Assembly (NCBI GenBank): GCA_005880695.1
Contig: VBGR01000041.1
Span: forward strand, 1-64,000
Direction of reading: 5' to 3'
DNA from: Chloroflexota bacterium
Lineage (GTDB): Bacteria; Chloroflexota; Dormibacteria; Dormibacterales; Dormibacteraceae
DNA length: 64,000 bases
Positions 41,541 through 49,610 of this stretch are shown one piece after another (the first letter of the stretch is position 1; each line of letters opens with the position of its first letter). Under the pieces are notes generated by a model, which was not told the origin of the DNA, ran no database searches, and was given only the letters and a program-made list of their open reading frames with translations. A program made the position numbers and the translations under genes.

Positions 41541-41885
41541 GTGATCACACAGGAGCGACCCAAGACTGCCCCGGGTGGCGGTGGCCGGAAGCCACCCGCG
41601 CGGCCCTCGGGCGGGGACGGCTGGTGGCGCAACTGGCCGGGGCCGCCGAACCGGCCCCGGCCAGTCACGCTGCGCAGCTTCCTCTTCGGCTCCGCGATCG
41701 CGGTCCCCGCGCTGATCCTGGTCGATGGGTTGCTGGGAACAATGGCCTGGTACGCGACGGGCAACGTGCTGGCGGGCGTCGGCGTCTTCGGGGTGATGCT
41801 GGTGCTGACCTCGCTCGAGCTGGGGTTGGTGGCCTGGGCGGCTCGCTCCAAGCAGGAGCAGGAGCGGCGCCGAACCCGCGAATAA
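41541..41885 (+). CDS. Small membrane protein of unknown function
   Basis: 114 aa from GTG 41541. A proline- and glycine-rich basic N-terminus (residues 1-45, PPNRPRPVTLRS) is followed by two transmembrane helices (about 47-67 and 75-98) and a charged end SKQEQERRRTRE. No recognised domain. It lies 20 bases after the other small membrane-protein gene on the same strand. Confidence 0.55.
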   Translation: MITQERPKTAPGGGGRKPPARPSGGDGWWRNWPGPPNRPRPVTLRSFLFGSAIAVPALILVDGLLGTMAWYATGNVLAGVGVFGVMLVLTSLELGLVAWAARSKQEQERRRTRE

Positions 41886-42115
41886 CTGGAGCTCGCTGAG
41901 AAGGGATCAGGGCCCCGGCCGAAGGCCAGGGGCGGCGCCGAGTGGCGCCGAAGGGGGGCAGCGGCGTGCGGAGCGCGCCGCGCCGACGGGGTCAAGACCA
42001 CCGAAGGTGGGCGAGCGCAGGCGAGCCTTCAGTCTTGACGCCGTCGTTGTCGGGGGGACAAAGCCCCCCAGGTAAGGGGGGCCAGGCCGCGGCCAGCGCG
42101 CGGGGAAATGCCTGC
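41886..42115. repeat. Hairpin-rich GC repeat between convergent genes
   Basis: Non-coding. GTCAAGAC (41991-41998) and GTCTTGAC (42032-42039) form an outer stem, with CACC-GAA-GGTG inside. Further on GGGGGG (42052-42057), CCCCCC (42064-42069) and GGGGGG (42076-42081) can form two mutually exclusive hairpins. It may terminate transcription from both sides. Confidence 0.5.
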
Positions 42116-43258
42116 CTAAATTACGTTTTTTTCGGCCAGCAACGCGCCAGCCCTGAACCGCCCCGGGCGGAGCGCGGAGAGATCGACGTCGGCGCGACCC
42201 TCCACCAGCTGCTGGGCCAGCAGTAGCCCGGCCGCCGGTGCCTGCATGAACCCGTGGCCCGAGAAGCCACAGGCGCACCAGAAGCCAGGCACTTCCTCGA
42301 CAGGCCCGAGGATCGCCTGGTGGTCGGGCGTTGTCTCGTAGAGGCCCGCCCAGCCAGTCTTGATCCCCGCCAGCTCCAGGGCTGGCAGCCGCCGCATGGC
42401 GACCTCGATCGCCCGCTCCAGGGCGCGCTCGTCGACAGCCGTCTCGAACGTCGGATCGTCGTCGCGCTCGCCGATCCCAAAGAGGACGCCATCGCCCTCC
42501 GGATGGAAGTAGAAGGTGGTCGCGAAGTCGACCGTCATCGGCGTCTCCCGGGTCACCTCCGGAACCGGTCCGGTGACCCAGATGTGCCGCCGGTGCGGCT
42601 CGACCGGGATGACTGCTCCCACCATCTCCCCGAGCGCTTTCGACCACGGCCCGGCGCAGTTGAAAACGACGCGCGTCGAGAACTCGCCCGCGCTGGTTTT
42701 GACGCCGCTGACACGGCCGGCCGCAACCTCGATGCCGGTCACCTCGACGCCCTCCCGGAGCCTGGCTCCCAGCCGCCGGGCGGCGCTCGCATACCCCTGC
42801 GTCACCGCGTCTGGGCTGGCGATCCCGTCCGTCGGGCAGAAGGTGCAGCCGAGGACGTCATCGATTCCGAGCCCCGGCACCAGCTCGCGCGCCTGCTCGG
42901 GCGCGAGCCAGCGGGCTTCCCTCAGCCCGACTTGGTGCCACATCTCGACCAGCTGCCTGAAGTCCTCCACGTCCTGCGGCCGGGTTAACGCGAAGAGGTA
43001 GCCGATCTGATGGAAGTCGGCCGGCACCCCGATCTCTTGCTCGAAGTCCCGCAAGAGCCGGACCGCGAGCATCTGGATCTGCACGTTGACCTCGTTGGAG
43101 AACTGCTGGCGGACGCCGCCGGCGTTCTTGCCGGTGGAGCCACCTCCGAGCTGGCCGCGCTCGAGGAGCAACACGTCGACCTTTCGCGCGGCGAGGTGGT
43201 AGGCGAGGGCGCAGCCCATGACCCCGCCGCCCACGATGGCTACATCCGCGGTTTCCAT
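42116..43258 (-). CDS. FAD-dependent oxidoreductase (DadA / sarcosine oxidase beta-like)
   Basis: 380 aa amine oxidase of the DAO family. FAD motif VAIVGGGVMGCALAYHLA (residues 6-23), the GGGSTGKNAGGVRQQ covalent/FAD loop region, and the C-terminal GFSGHGFMQAPAAGLLLAQ. It probably oxidises an N-methyl or D-amino acid, such as sarcosine or a related compound. Its first 19 bases overlap the end of the agmatinase-like gene, so the two form an amine-degradation pair. Confidence 0.9.
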   Translation of the reverse strand: METADVAIVGGGVMGCALAYHLAARKVDVLLLERGQLGGGSTGKNAGGVRQQFSNEVNVQIQMLAVRLLRDFEQEIGVPADFHQIGYLFALTRPQDVEDFRQLVEMWHQVGLREARWLAPEQARELVPGLGIDDVLGCTFCPTDGIASPDAVTQGYASAARRLGARLREGVEVTGIEVAAGRVSGVKTSAGEFSTRVVFNCAGPWSKALGEMVGAVIPVEPHRRHIWVTGPVPEVTRETPMTVDFATTFYFHPEGDGVLFGIGERDDDPTFETAVDERALERAIEVAMRRLPALELAGIKTGWAGLYETTPDHQAILGPVEEVPGFWCACGFSGHGFMQAPAAGLLLAQQLVEGRADVDLSALRPGRFRAGALLAEKNVI

Positions 43259-44124
43259 GCTCGCCCCCAGAACTCGAAAATCAGCTTGAGCGCCGCAAGG
43301 CTCGTGATGTCATTTTGATCGAGGTTGGGGGCGACCTCGGCCACATCGAGTCCGACCAGGCGGCTGCCTTCCGCCAGTCCGGCCAGAAAGTCCAGCGCCT
43401 GCCTTGTGCTGATCCCGCCGCCCGACGGGATCTCGGTGCCGGGCGCGAACGCGGGGTCGAGGACGTCGATGTCGAAGGAGATGTGAAGCGGGTGCCCGCC
43501 GGCCACCTCGCCCAACCGCCGGCCGGCGGCGATGGGATCACGCGCCAGCTCGGCCGACCAGATCCGAGTCAGGTCCTGGCCGCTGGCGTAATCCACCTCT
43601 TCCGGATCGAAATCTCGCGGCCCCGCCAGCATGAGGTCGGCCGGGCTGAGTTGAGCCGCCTCCAGTCCGCGCCGGAGCGCGCAGCCGCAGGTCCAGCTGC
43701 CGCCCCGGCTGAAGTTGCAGAGGTCGGGGTGGGCGTCGACCCAGACCAGGCGCAACCCGGGGTGGCGCCGGGCCTGGGCGGCGAGCACGGGGATCATCGC
43801 GCAGTGGTCGCCGCCGACCACAGTCAGGATCGCGCCCGGCGGCAAAGCCGCGAGTCGCTCGGCCACCCCCTGCCAGCCGTGCTCGATCTCCGGTCCGGGG
43901 TCGAGGTTGCCGAGGTCGTGGACCTTCAGCTCGCGAAGGCTGCGGCCGTCCTCGGTCATCGGCGGCATGACGGCGCTCAGCCGGCGAACGCGTTCCGGCG
44001 CCAGCGCGGCGCCCTTGCGGTAGGTGGCGGAGCCGTCGTAGGGGATCCCCGCGACGACCACGTCAGCCTCCTCCAGCGCAGCGCCGGCCAGGCCGCCCCA
44101 GGGCCGGAGACCCTCAAGGTTCAC
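43240..44124 (-). CDS. Agmatinase/arginase family ureohydrolase
   Basis: 294 aa. Binuclear manganese motifs are VGGDHCAMIP, WVDAHPDL and SFDIDVLDPAFAPGTE, all complete. It would hydrolyse a guanidino compound (agmatine, guanidinobutyrate or similar) to urea and an amine. It overlaps the FAD oxidoreductase by 19 bases, and the pair suggests use of a guanidino or amine compound as a nitrogen source. A urease is not in the window. Confidence 0.92.
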   Translation of the reverse strand: MNLEGLRPWGGLAGAALEEADVVVAGIPYDGSATYRKGAALAPERVRRLSAVMPPMTEDGRSLRELKVHDLGNLDPGPEIEHGWQGVAERLAALPPGAILTVVGGDHCAMIPVLAAQARRHPGLRLVWVDAHPDLCNFSRGGSWTCGCALRRGLEAAQLSPADLMLAGPRDFDPEEVDYASGQDLTRIWSAELARDPIAAGRRLGEVAGGHPLHISFDIDVLDPAFAPGTEIPSGGGISTRQALDFLAGLAEGSRLVGLDVAEVAPNLDQNDITSLAALKLIFEFWGRAWKPRM

Positions 44125-44131
44125 AGGATGT

Positions 44132-44893
44132 CTACTTCGGGAGGTCGTTCGACCCGTAGTGGCCCAGGAGCGGGATGCGCTGGCCGACTCGCATCACGTA
44201 CGGCGCCACCTTGGACGACTTCAGCTGGGGCCGGATGAAATCCTCGTAAAAGCTCTTCAGGTTGTTCAGCTCGGTGACGCTGTCGAGGCTCGCCTGCTGG
44301 CCCTTTTTGGCCTGGTCCTGGAGCTTCTTCAAGTCGTTCGGGTCGATCAGCGCGACCGCGAGCGGGTTGGACTGGATCACCTTGTTGAGGGTGGTCACCT
44401 GCGCCTGCGTGAGCTTGGCGCTGTTGAGGATCGGCGTGAAAGCCTTGTCCAGCGTGATCAGCCCGGAGAGGACGAAGTAGATCGCCGCCAGGGAGATGGC
44501 GACGTTGAGGAAGATGCCAAGGAAGCCGTCGATGCCGCGCGCGATCGGCATCCGGTGCAGGGCCTGCCCGACGATGCTGCCGATGTACCCGGCCACCACC
44601 CCGATCAGGAGCGCGAAGAAGATCGCCAGGACGATGTTCAGGTGAAGGTACTTCTCGAGGCCGTTCAGGTACGCGGTGCGGTCGCGGTAGATCAGGAAGA
44701 GCGAACCGAAGAAGAAGACGTAGGTCATGAGCGGGGTGATGATTCCCTTCTGGTAGCCGATCACCAGGGCGACCAGGAGGGCGAGCACGATCACGGCGTC
44801 GAGAACTGGCAGCGGCGAAGAGCCGGCGGTCGCCGCCGGGGTGGGGCTGGCGCCAGGCGAGACCGCCGTCGCCAGGAACATCAGGGCCTGCAC
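44132..44893 (-). CDS. CvpA-family membrane protein
   Basis: 253 aa from GTG 44893. Four transmembrane helices lie within residues 29-170 and the segment VLDAVIVLALLVALVIGYQKG matches the start of CvpA-family proteins. A soluble C-terminal helical domain follows. CvpA relatives affect envelope integrity and colicin V production, biochemical role unknown. TACAAT lies ten bases before the start. The gene is divergent from parA with a 71-base gap and 7 bases from the agmatinase-like gene downstream. Confidence 0.82.
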   Translation of the reverse strand: MQALMFLATAVSPGASPTPAATAGSSPLPVLDAVIVLALLVALVIGYQKGIITPLMTYVFFFGSLFLIYRDRTAYLNGLEKYLHLNIVLAIFFALLIGVVAGYIGSIVGQALHRMPIARGIDGFLGIFLNVAISLAAIYFVLSGLITLDKAFTPILNSAKLTQAQVTTLNKVIQSNPLAVALIDPNDLKKLQDQAKKGQQASLDSVTELNNLKSFYEDFIRPQLKSSKVAPYVMRVGQRIPLLGHYGSNDLPK

Positions 44894-44903
44894 AGCGCGC
44901 CGT

Positions 44904-44955
44904 ATTGTATGGGAGGCGTCGCCGGCTTCCGCCCGAACTTACCATCGGGTAGACT
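44904..44955. promoter_or_regulatory. Divergent cvpA/parA promoter region
   Basis: TACAAT on the minus strand (44909-44904) lies ten bases before the CvpA GTG. On the plus strand TAGACT (44950-44955) lies nine bases before the ParA ATG 44965. Neither has a good -35 box. Confidence 0.35.
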
Positions 44956-44964
44956 CGCGTGCGA

Positions 44965-45735
44965 ATGGCGCGGACCATCTCTATCGCGAACCAGAAGGGA
45001 GGCGTCGGCAAAACCACCACAGCCGTCAATCTGGGAGCCGCGCTGGCAGAGGCCGAGCAGAGGGTCCTTCTAATCGATCTCGACGCCCAGGCCCACCTCA
45101 CGATCAACATGGGCGTCAAGACCCCCGACGACATCCACCAGACCATCTACCACCTGTTGGTCGACCCGGAGACAACGATCAACGACGTGGTCCAGGTCAA
45201 CGAGTCGATGGGCGTGCACTACGTTCCCGCCAACATCGAGCTGGCTGGCGCCGAGGGGCAGCTCTTCAACGAGATCGGCCGCGAGGGAGTGCTGAAGGAG
45301 AAGCTGCTGCCGGCCCGACGCCGCTACGACTTCATCGTGATCGACTGCCCGCCCTCGCTCTCGCTGCTGACGATCAACGCTTTCGTGGCCTCCGACGAGG
45401 TCATCATCCCGCTGCAGTGCGAGTACTTCGGCATGAAGGGGATGCAGCAGCTCCTCAACACGATCGACCGGGTGCGCGCGAAGCTCAACCCGCAGCTTCG
45501 GGTGGACGGCATCCTGCCGACCATCTTCAAAGGCCGCACCCTCCATTCCCAGGAGGTCCTGGGGCTTGTTCGCGAGCACTTCGGGGACGCCGTCTACCCT
45601 TTCGCGATCAAAGATTCGATCCGTTTCGCGGAGTCCCCCCTGGCGGGGGCTTCGATCCTCCAGTACGCTGGCACTTCCGACGGCGCGAAGGGCTACCGCG
45701 AGCTGGCACAGGCGGTGATCGGAAACCACAAATGA
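44965..45735 (+). CDS. ParA/Soj-family chromosome-partition ATPase
   Basis: 256 aa from ATG 44965 (GTG 44959 is possible). Deviant Walker A KGGVGKTTTAVNLG, ParA-type Walker A' IDLDAQAHLT and Walker B DFIVIDCPPSLSLLTINAF. It binds nucleoid DNA and positions a cargo, usually with ParB at parS. No parB follows; a 93-aa protein is encoded one base after. So it may be an orphan ParA that places other structures (for example a polar or envelope complex). The adjacent CvpA gene is divergent. Confidence 0.92.
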   Translation: MARTISIANQKGGVGKTTTAVNLGAALAEAEQRVLLIDLDAQAHLTINMGVKTPDDIHQTIYHLLVDPETTINDVVQVNESMGVHYVPANIELAGAEGQLFNEIGREGVLKEKLLPARRRYDFIVIDCPPSLSLLTINAFVASDEVIIPLQCEYFGMKGMQQLLNTIDRVRAKLNPQLRVDGILPTIFKGRTLHSQEVLGLVREHFGDAVYPFAIKDSIRFAESPLAGASILQYAGTSDGAKGYRELAQAVIGNHK

Positions 45736-45736
45736 A

Positions 45737-46018
45737 ATGAGCAAATTCAAGAGAGTTTCACTGGTCGGTTCCGAGGAGATCTTCCGGCCCACCAAGCTGG
45801 AGGTCGCCGAGACCGAGAACATCATCGCCGAGGCCCTCGAGCGGCGGCCGCCCACGGAAAAGCTGCTGCGGGTGGTCAACCTGACTCCGGATGAGATCGA
45901 GCTTCTCCTCGACGCAATCCAGGTCGCCAAGTACCCGGACAAAGCGCGGAAGCTCCCGCTCGACAAGTTCGAGAGGTACGACGGCCTCCGCGACAAGCTC
46001 CGGAGCGCGGAAGACTAG
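45737..46018 (+). CDS. Small hypothetical protein directly after parA
   Basis: 93 aa from ATG 45737. It has charged helical content (RPTKLEVAETENIIAEALER, LTPDEIELLLDAIQVAKYPD) without membrane segments or a ParB fold that I can see. It starts one base after the parA stop, so the two are probably translationally coupled and functionally paired, as with the small partner proteins of orphan ParA ATPases. Family unknown to me. Confidence 0.7.
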   Translation: MSKFKRVSLVGSEEIFRPTKLEVAETENIIAEALERRPPTEKLLRVVNLTPDEIELLLDAIQVAKYPDKARKLPLDKFERYDGLRDKLRSAED

Positions 46019-46037
46019 CAGGCAGGACGAGGCGCCC

Positions 46038-47033
46038 CTGGTCGCCCTGGTCGGGGCGACCGGCTTCACTGGCGGCCTCACCCTGGCGGCTCTGTGGCGG
46101 CGCGGCCTTCGCGTCCGGCCGATCGGGCGCAATCCCGCCAAGCTGGCGAAGCTGAGAGGCGATCCGCAAGCGGTTCCAGCCTGGGATGCCGCTCACCTCT
46201 CCGATGCGCTCGAGGGGTGCGCCGCTGTAGTGTCCTGCGCCGGCCCCTTCTTGGAAGCCGGGCGCCCGGTGGTCGAGGCGGTGCTCGCCCTGGGCCTGCC
46301 CTACTGCGATTCGACCGGCGAGCAGGACTTCATCCGCTGGGTTTTCGAGCAGGACGCGGAGGCGCGGCGGTCCGGTGCCCTGCTGGTGCCCGCCTTCGGC
46401 TTCGACTACGTGCCCGGCGACCTCGGCGCGGCGCTTGCGGCGCGGGGCCTCGGGCCTCTGCGCCGGGTCGACGTGGTCTACGCGAGCCGGTCGCTCGCCA
46501 CCTCCCGCGGCACGCGCCGGACGATCGCGGCGGGGCAGGCAAGCGGAATTGTAGGGACGGAGGTCCGTGCAGTAGAGGTGCCCTGGGGACGGGTCCGCGC
46601 ACTCAGCATCGCCGGAGGCGAGGCTGTGACGGTGCCTCGCCACCTCGAGGTTGGCGAGGTCCGGACCTACCTGGCCATCAACGTGCCGCCCGCGCTTATC
46701 GCGGCCGCACGCGCGGCGGCCCGCCTGCCTGTAGTGGGCAGCCTGCTGCGATCAGCTTTTGAGCGCGGGCCGGCAGGGCCGAGCGGCACGGACAGGGAAG
46801 CCCCATTCGCCTGCCGGGTGGACGTGGAGTCGCAGACCGGCGAGCGGCGGGCGATGCTCGGCGAGGGCCGCGGCCCCTACCTCTTCACCGCGGAGGCCCT
46901 GGCGGAGCTGGCGGCGCGCATGGGCCGGGGCAAGGTCGACGCAACCGGCGCCCGTGCTGCCGCCGAGCTCGTCGAGCCGGAGGAGTTCGGCGCCGCGACC
47001 GGGCTTACCTGGCGGAGGGTCGAACCCGGCTAG
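46038..47033 (+). CDS. Saccharopine dehydrogenase-like NAD(P)-binding protein
   Basis: About 331 aa. Rossmann motif GATGFTGGLTLAAL at the N-terminus, VVSCAGPFLEAGRPVVEAVL and YCDSTGEQDFI are typical of the trans-acting enoyl reductase/saccharopine-dehydrogenase-like group. No ATG, GTG or TTG precedes the Rossmann motif in frame except one deep in the upstream gene (45891). The best start is CTG 46038 with GAGG five bases upstream. The end overlaps the convergent glucosaminidase gene by 29 bases. Substrate unknown. Confidence 0.82.
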   Translation: MVALVGATGFTGGLTLAALWRRGLRVRPIGRNPAKLAKLRGDPQAVPAWDAAHLSDALEGCAAVVSCAGPFLEAGRPVVEAVLALGLPYCDSTGEQDFIRWVFEQDAEARRSGALLVPAFGFDYVPGDLGAALAARGLGPLRRVDVVYASRSLATSRGTRRTIAAGQASGIVGTEVRAVEVPWGRVRALSIAGGEAVTVPRHLEVGEVRTYLAINVPPALIAAARAAARLPVVGSLLRSAFERGPAGPSGTDREAPFACRVDVESQTGERRAMLGEGRGPYLFTAEALAELAARMGRGKVDATGARAAAELVEPEEFGAATGLTWRRVEPG

Positions 47034-47961
47034 TCAGGCCAAGCGAGGCCTGGTCGTCGCCGAAGTTGACGCGCAGGCTGGCGTGGGCATCCCCGCCCAA
47101 AGAGGTCACCCATCCGTCACCGGCCAGCTCAGCGGTCACCTGCAAGTTCCAGCTGCCGAGGTCGGGCGGGCTCGTAGACAACGTGACTTCGGTAACGCCG
47201 CCGGAGCGGAGCGCCGGCGCGGGCAGCGTCGCATCGCCGGTGGTCGAGGCGCGGCCTCGCGACCAGCGGTAGTGGAGCAGAAGGCTCTTCGCTCCGGCCA
47301 GGTCCCAGGCCGCGTAGCCCTCGTTCGTGACCGCAAGAGTGACCTTGTCCGCCTCCTGGCCCTGGATTGCGATTGCTCCGGCGTAGGCGGGCCCGGCGCT
47401 GGGCCCGATCGAGTTGGCGGCTTTCGCCACCCGAGTCGCCCAGTTCGGATCCTCGGCATAGACGTGACCGATCGCTGCCAGGGTCCCGCCGTGGAAGAAC
47501 TTCCCACCCGGGCGGGCGTACTCCTTGCCGATGAAGTCGGACGACTGGCGGATGCTGTCTTCCGAGCTCGAGTAGGCGAGCCAGCCGCCCGGCCCGTCCC
47601 CCTTGAAGCTGAACAGGTTGTGCTGGGTCTGGGCCAGGTAGGAGGCGCCGGAGTTGTTCTCGACCCAGGTGATGCCGACCAGGAAGCGCGCGTTGACCCC
47701 GGTTCGAGCCTCGGCGCGGATGAACTCCGCGCCCATCCCATGGAGCGGAGTCGGGGCCAGGAAGCGGTCCACGTCGGCGACCGTCTCCAGGCTTGGAATC
47801 AGCGCGCTGCTGTCCGCCGCCAGGGGCTCGTAGGCAGGCTGCGGAGGGCCGGCTGGGGGTGGTGGCGCATCCGCCACGTCATCCGCGGGCGCGGCAAAAG
47901 CCGGGACCGAGAGCAATGCAAAAGCGGCCGTCGCCACCAACGAGGTTTTGAGAAAGGCCAT
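47005..47961 (-). CDS. Secreted glucosaminidase-like (lysozyme-fold) protein
   Basis: 318 aa from ATG 47961 (MAFLKTSLVATAAF); an earlier ATG at 48021 would put the signal peptide 20 residues in. A Sec signal peptide ends near AFA-AP. After a Pro-rich linker comes a mannosyl-glycoprotein endo-beta-N-acetylglucosaminidase-like domain: FLVGITWVENNSGASYLAQ, NLFSFKGDGPGGWLAY, EDSIRQSSDFIGKEY and GTLAAIGHVYAEDPNWA. The catalytic Glu is probably in WVEN. A C-terminal immunoglobulin-like beta domain follows. It probably cleaves peptidoglycan. Confidence 0.85.
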   Translation of the reverse strand: MAFLKTSLVATAAFALLSVPAFAAPADDVADAPPPPAGPPQPAYEPLAADSSALIPSLETVADVDRFLAPTPLHGMGAEFIRAEARTGVNARFLVGITWVENNSGASYLAQTQHNLFSFKGDGPGGWLAYSSSEDSIRQSSDFIGKEYARPGGKFFHGGTLAAIGHVYAEDPNWATRVAKAANSIGPSAGPAYAGAIAIQGQEADKVTLAVTNEGYAAWDLAGAKSLLLHYRWSRGRASTTGDATLPAPALRSGGVTEVTLSTSPPDLGSWNLQVTAELAGDGWVTSLGGDAHASLRVNFGDDQASLGLTSRVRPSAR

Positions 47962-48042
47962 ACCCGCCCACCCCCGCAGGCAGGCAGTTCCAGGTAACCA
48001 CACCTGCGCCTTTTGAGTCAAATCACGCGCGAAACTTGCGGT

Positions 48043-48138
48043 TCAGCGTCCTCGCGTGCGGCGGCGGAAGTAAGCGAACGTCCAGTAGAGGCAGACCGCC
48101 GTGACGGCGATCCCGAAGATGACCGCCCAGGCCCTCAT
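48043..48138 (-). CDS. 31-aa single-pass membrane protein
   Basis: 31 codons from ATG 48138 to TGA 48043-48045: MRAWAVIFGIAVTAVCLYWT then a basic end FAYFRRRTRGR. The hydrophobic segment with an arginine-rich tail suggests N-out/C-in insertion in the membrane. Its ATG overlaps the TGA of the Hint-domain gene (ATGA, 48135-48138), the coupling used throughout this genome. It is too short for ordinary gene callers, and family unknown. Coupled position suggests a partner of the Hint lipoprotein. Confidence 0.6.
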   Translation of the reverse strand: MRAWAVIFGIAVTAVCLYWTFAYFRRRTRGR

Positions 48139-48998
48139 GACCCCTGCATTGTGGAGCCGAGGAGAACGCCGTCGGCCCAGTAGTCGCCCGTGGGCCCCGC
48201 CGGGAGCAGGTCGTAGGTGCCGCCATCATCCAGGTGGATCTGAGTTGCAGCGATCACCGCGCTGCCATCGAGCGAGCTGCCCACGCCCAGCTCGCCCAGC
48301 CGGCGGCCGTCGGCCGTGGGATGCGCTGCCGAGCCGCTGATCGAACGGCCGTCCGCGAGGTCCAGCCGCACCGCGTCGTGTCCGAACGGCATCGGCACGC
48401 TCCCGAGCCGGAGAACCGGGGCGGCGACACGCGCACCATCCGAACCGAGCGTCCAGACGAGCTCGCCGAGCTGGAGCCGGCTGACCGCGACCGGTCCGGC
48501 GGGCGTGGCGATCGCCGCCGCCGCGGGAAGGCAGATCGGGCACATGATCACCGACGGCTGCTTCTTGACGTTGGTGATGTTGCCGGTGCTGTCGATATTG
48601 CCGGTGACGAGCGTTGCCTGCCTGCCGGATGGCGCGACCTGAAGGCTGAACTGGTAGGCGTCGCCAGACGGTGTCAAACGGACGGCCTGGAGCTTCTGCC
48701 ACTCGCGATAGACCGCCAAGCGGAACCCGGGCTGGGAAGGATCGCCGGCCGGATGAGCATGCGCAAGGATTGCCTGGTAGGTGGCCTGGTCGGCCTGGAT
48801 GGTGGGAAACGCCTGGTCGGCCTCGACCTGCGGCTCCCGAGCCACCGGGGGCCCGCAGGCGAAGGGTGTGCCCTCGGCGGCGATGATGCGGTACTTCAAC
48901 TCCACCTGGTTGAGGGGCTGGCCGGGCAGGCTGCCCGGCACGTAGCCGCAAGCAGCCATCAGCAGCAGCAGCAGGCCCACGACTAACCGGAGAATCAT
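48135..48998 (-). CDS. Lipoprotein with C-terminal Hint (hedgehog/intein-type) domain
   Basis: 287 aa from ATG 48998. Lipoprotein signal MILRLVVGLLLLLMAAC with the lipobox Cys at 17. The middle part (residues 30-150) has no family I know. From CPICLPAAAAIATPAGPVAV to the end it reads like Hint domains: LQLGELVWTLG, AVRLDLADGRSISGSAAHPT, ADGRRLGELGVGSSLDG and YDLLPAGPTGDYWADGVLLG. Inteins and hedgehog use such a fold for self-cleavage, with a Cys nucleophile at the domain start. The function here (self-processing, crosslinking or none) is open. The gene is divergent from the MBL gene. Confidence 0.8.
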   Translation of the reverse strand: MILRLVVGLLLLLMAACGYVPGSLPGQPLNQVELKYRIIAAEGTPFACGPPVAREPQVEADQAFPTIQADQATYQAILAHAHPAGDPSQPGFRLAVYREWQKLQAVRLTPSGDAYQFSLQVAPSGRQATLVTGNIDSTGNITNVKKQPSVIMCPICLPAAAAIATPAGPVAVSRLQLGELVWTLGSDGARVAAPVLRLGSVPMPFGHDAVRLDLADGRSISGSAAHPTADGRRLGELGVGSSLDGSAVIAATQIHLDDGGTYDLLPAGPTGDYWADGVLLGSTMQGS

Positions 48999-49040
48999 TC
49001 TTCGGTAGACAGAACAGTCGAGGAGAGCCCAGGTAACGCG

Positions 49041-49610
49041 ATGTCGAAGCTGTCGATCGTGAAGGTGCGGACGGACAAGGACGTCAACTCGTTTGTGCTC
49101 CTGGCGGGCGGCGAGGCGGCGGTCATCGACCCGGGCGAGCCGGCGGCTAAGCTGGTCGGCCAGCTCGACAAGTCGAAGCTTCGCTACATCCTCATCACGC
49201 ACGGGCATCCCGGGCATCTGGCCGGCAAGGATGCGCTCAAGGCAGCCACGGCCGCCGAGACGGGCATGCACGTCGCCGACGCCAAGGCGTTTCTCAGGTC
49301 GGCGGACATTTACCTCAAGGACGGCGACGAGCTCGAGCTCGGCGGTTTTCAGCTGCGGGTGATCCACACGCCGGGCCACACGCCCGGCAGCCTCTGCTTC
49401 CTGCTCGGAAACCACCTCTTCACAGGCGACACCCTGCTCGCCGGCAGCCTAGGCAAACAGGCGCCCGAGACCGACGTCCGCCAGCAGCTCTACAACGTCC
49501 TGAGCAAGCTCCTGGTGCTGCCGCTCAACACCGCCGTCTACCCGGGTCACGGGTCCGCCACGAGCCTGGAGGCCGAGGTTCGTACGAACCCTTATCTCAG
49601 ACCCCGTTAG
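49041..49610 (+). CDS. Metallo-beta-lactamase-fold protein with altered metal motif
   Basis: 189 aa. MBL-fold signs: VIDPGEPA, THGHPGHLAG, HTPGHTPGSLCFLL, FTGDTLLAG and YPGHGSATS. The usual HxHxDH reads HGHPGH, so the Asp is Gly, and one of the two metal sites may be weak or absent. It belongs to the glyoxalase II-like group; substrate unknown. The end overlaps the convergent pyrC by 14 bases. The ATG is preceded by AGGAG at a usual distance (GAGGAGAGCCC). Confidence 0.85.
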   Translation: MSKLSIVKVRTDKDVNSFVLLAGGEAAVIDPGEPAAKLVGQLDKSKLRYILITHGHPGHLAGKDALKAATAAETGMHVADAKAFLRSADIYLKDGDELELGGFQLRVIHTPGHTPGSLCFLLGNHLFTGDTLLAGSLGKQAPETDVRQQLYNVLSKLLVLPLNTAVYPGHGSATSLEAEVRTNPYLRPR

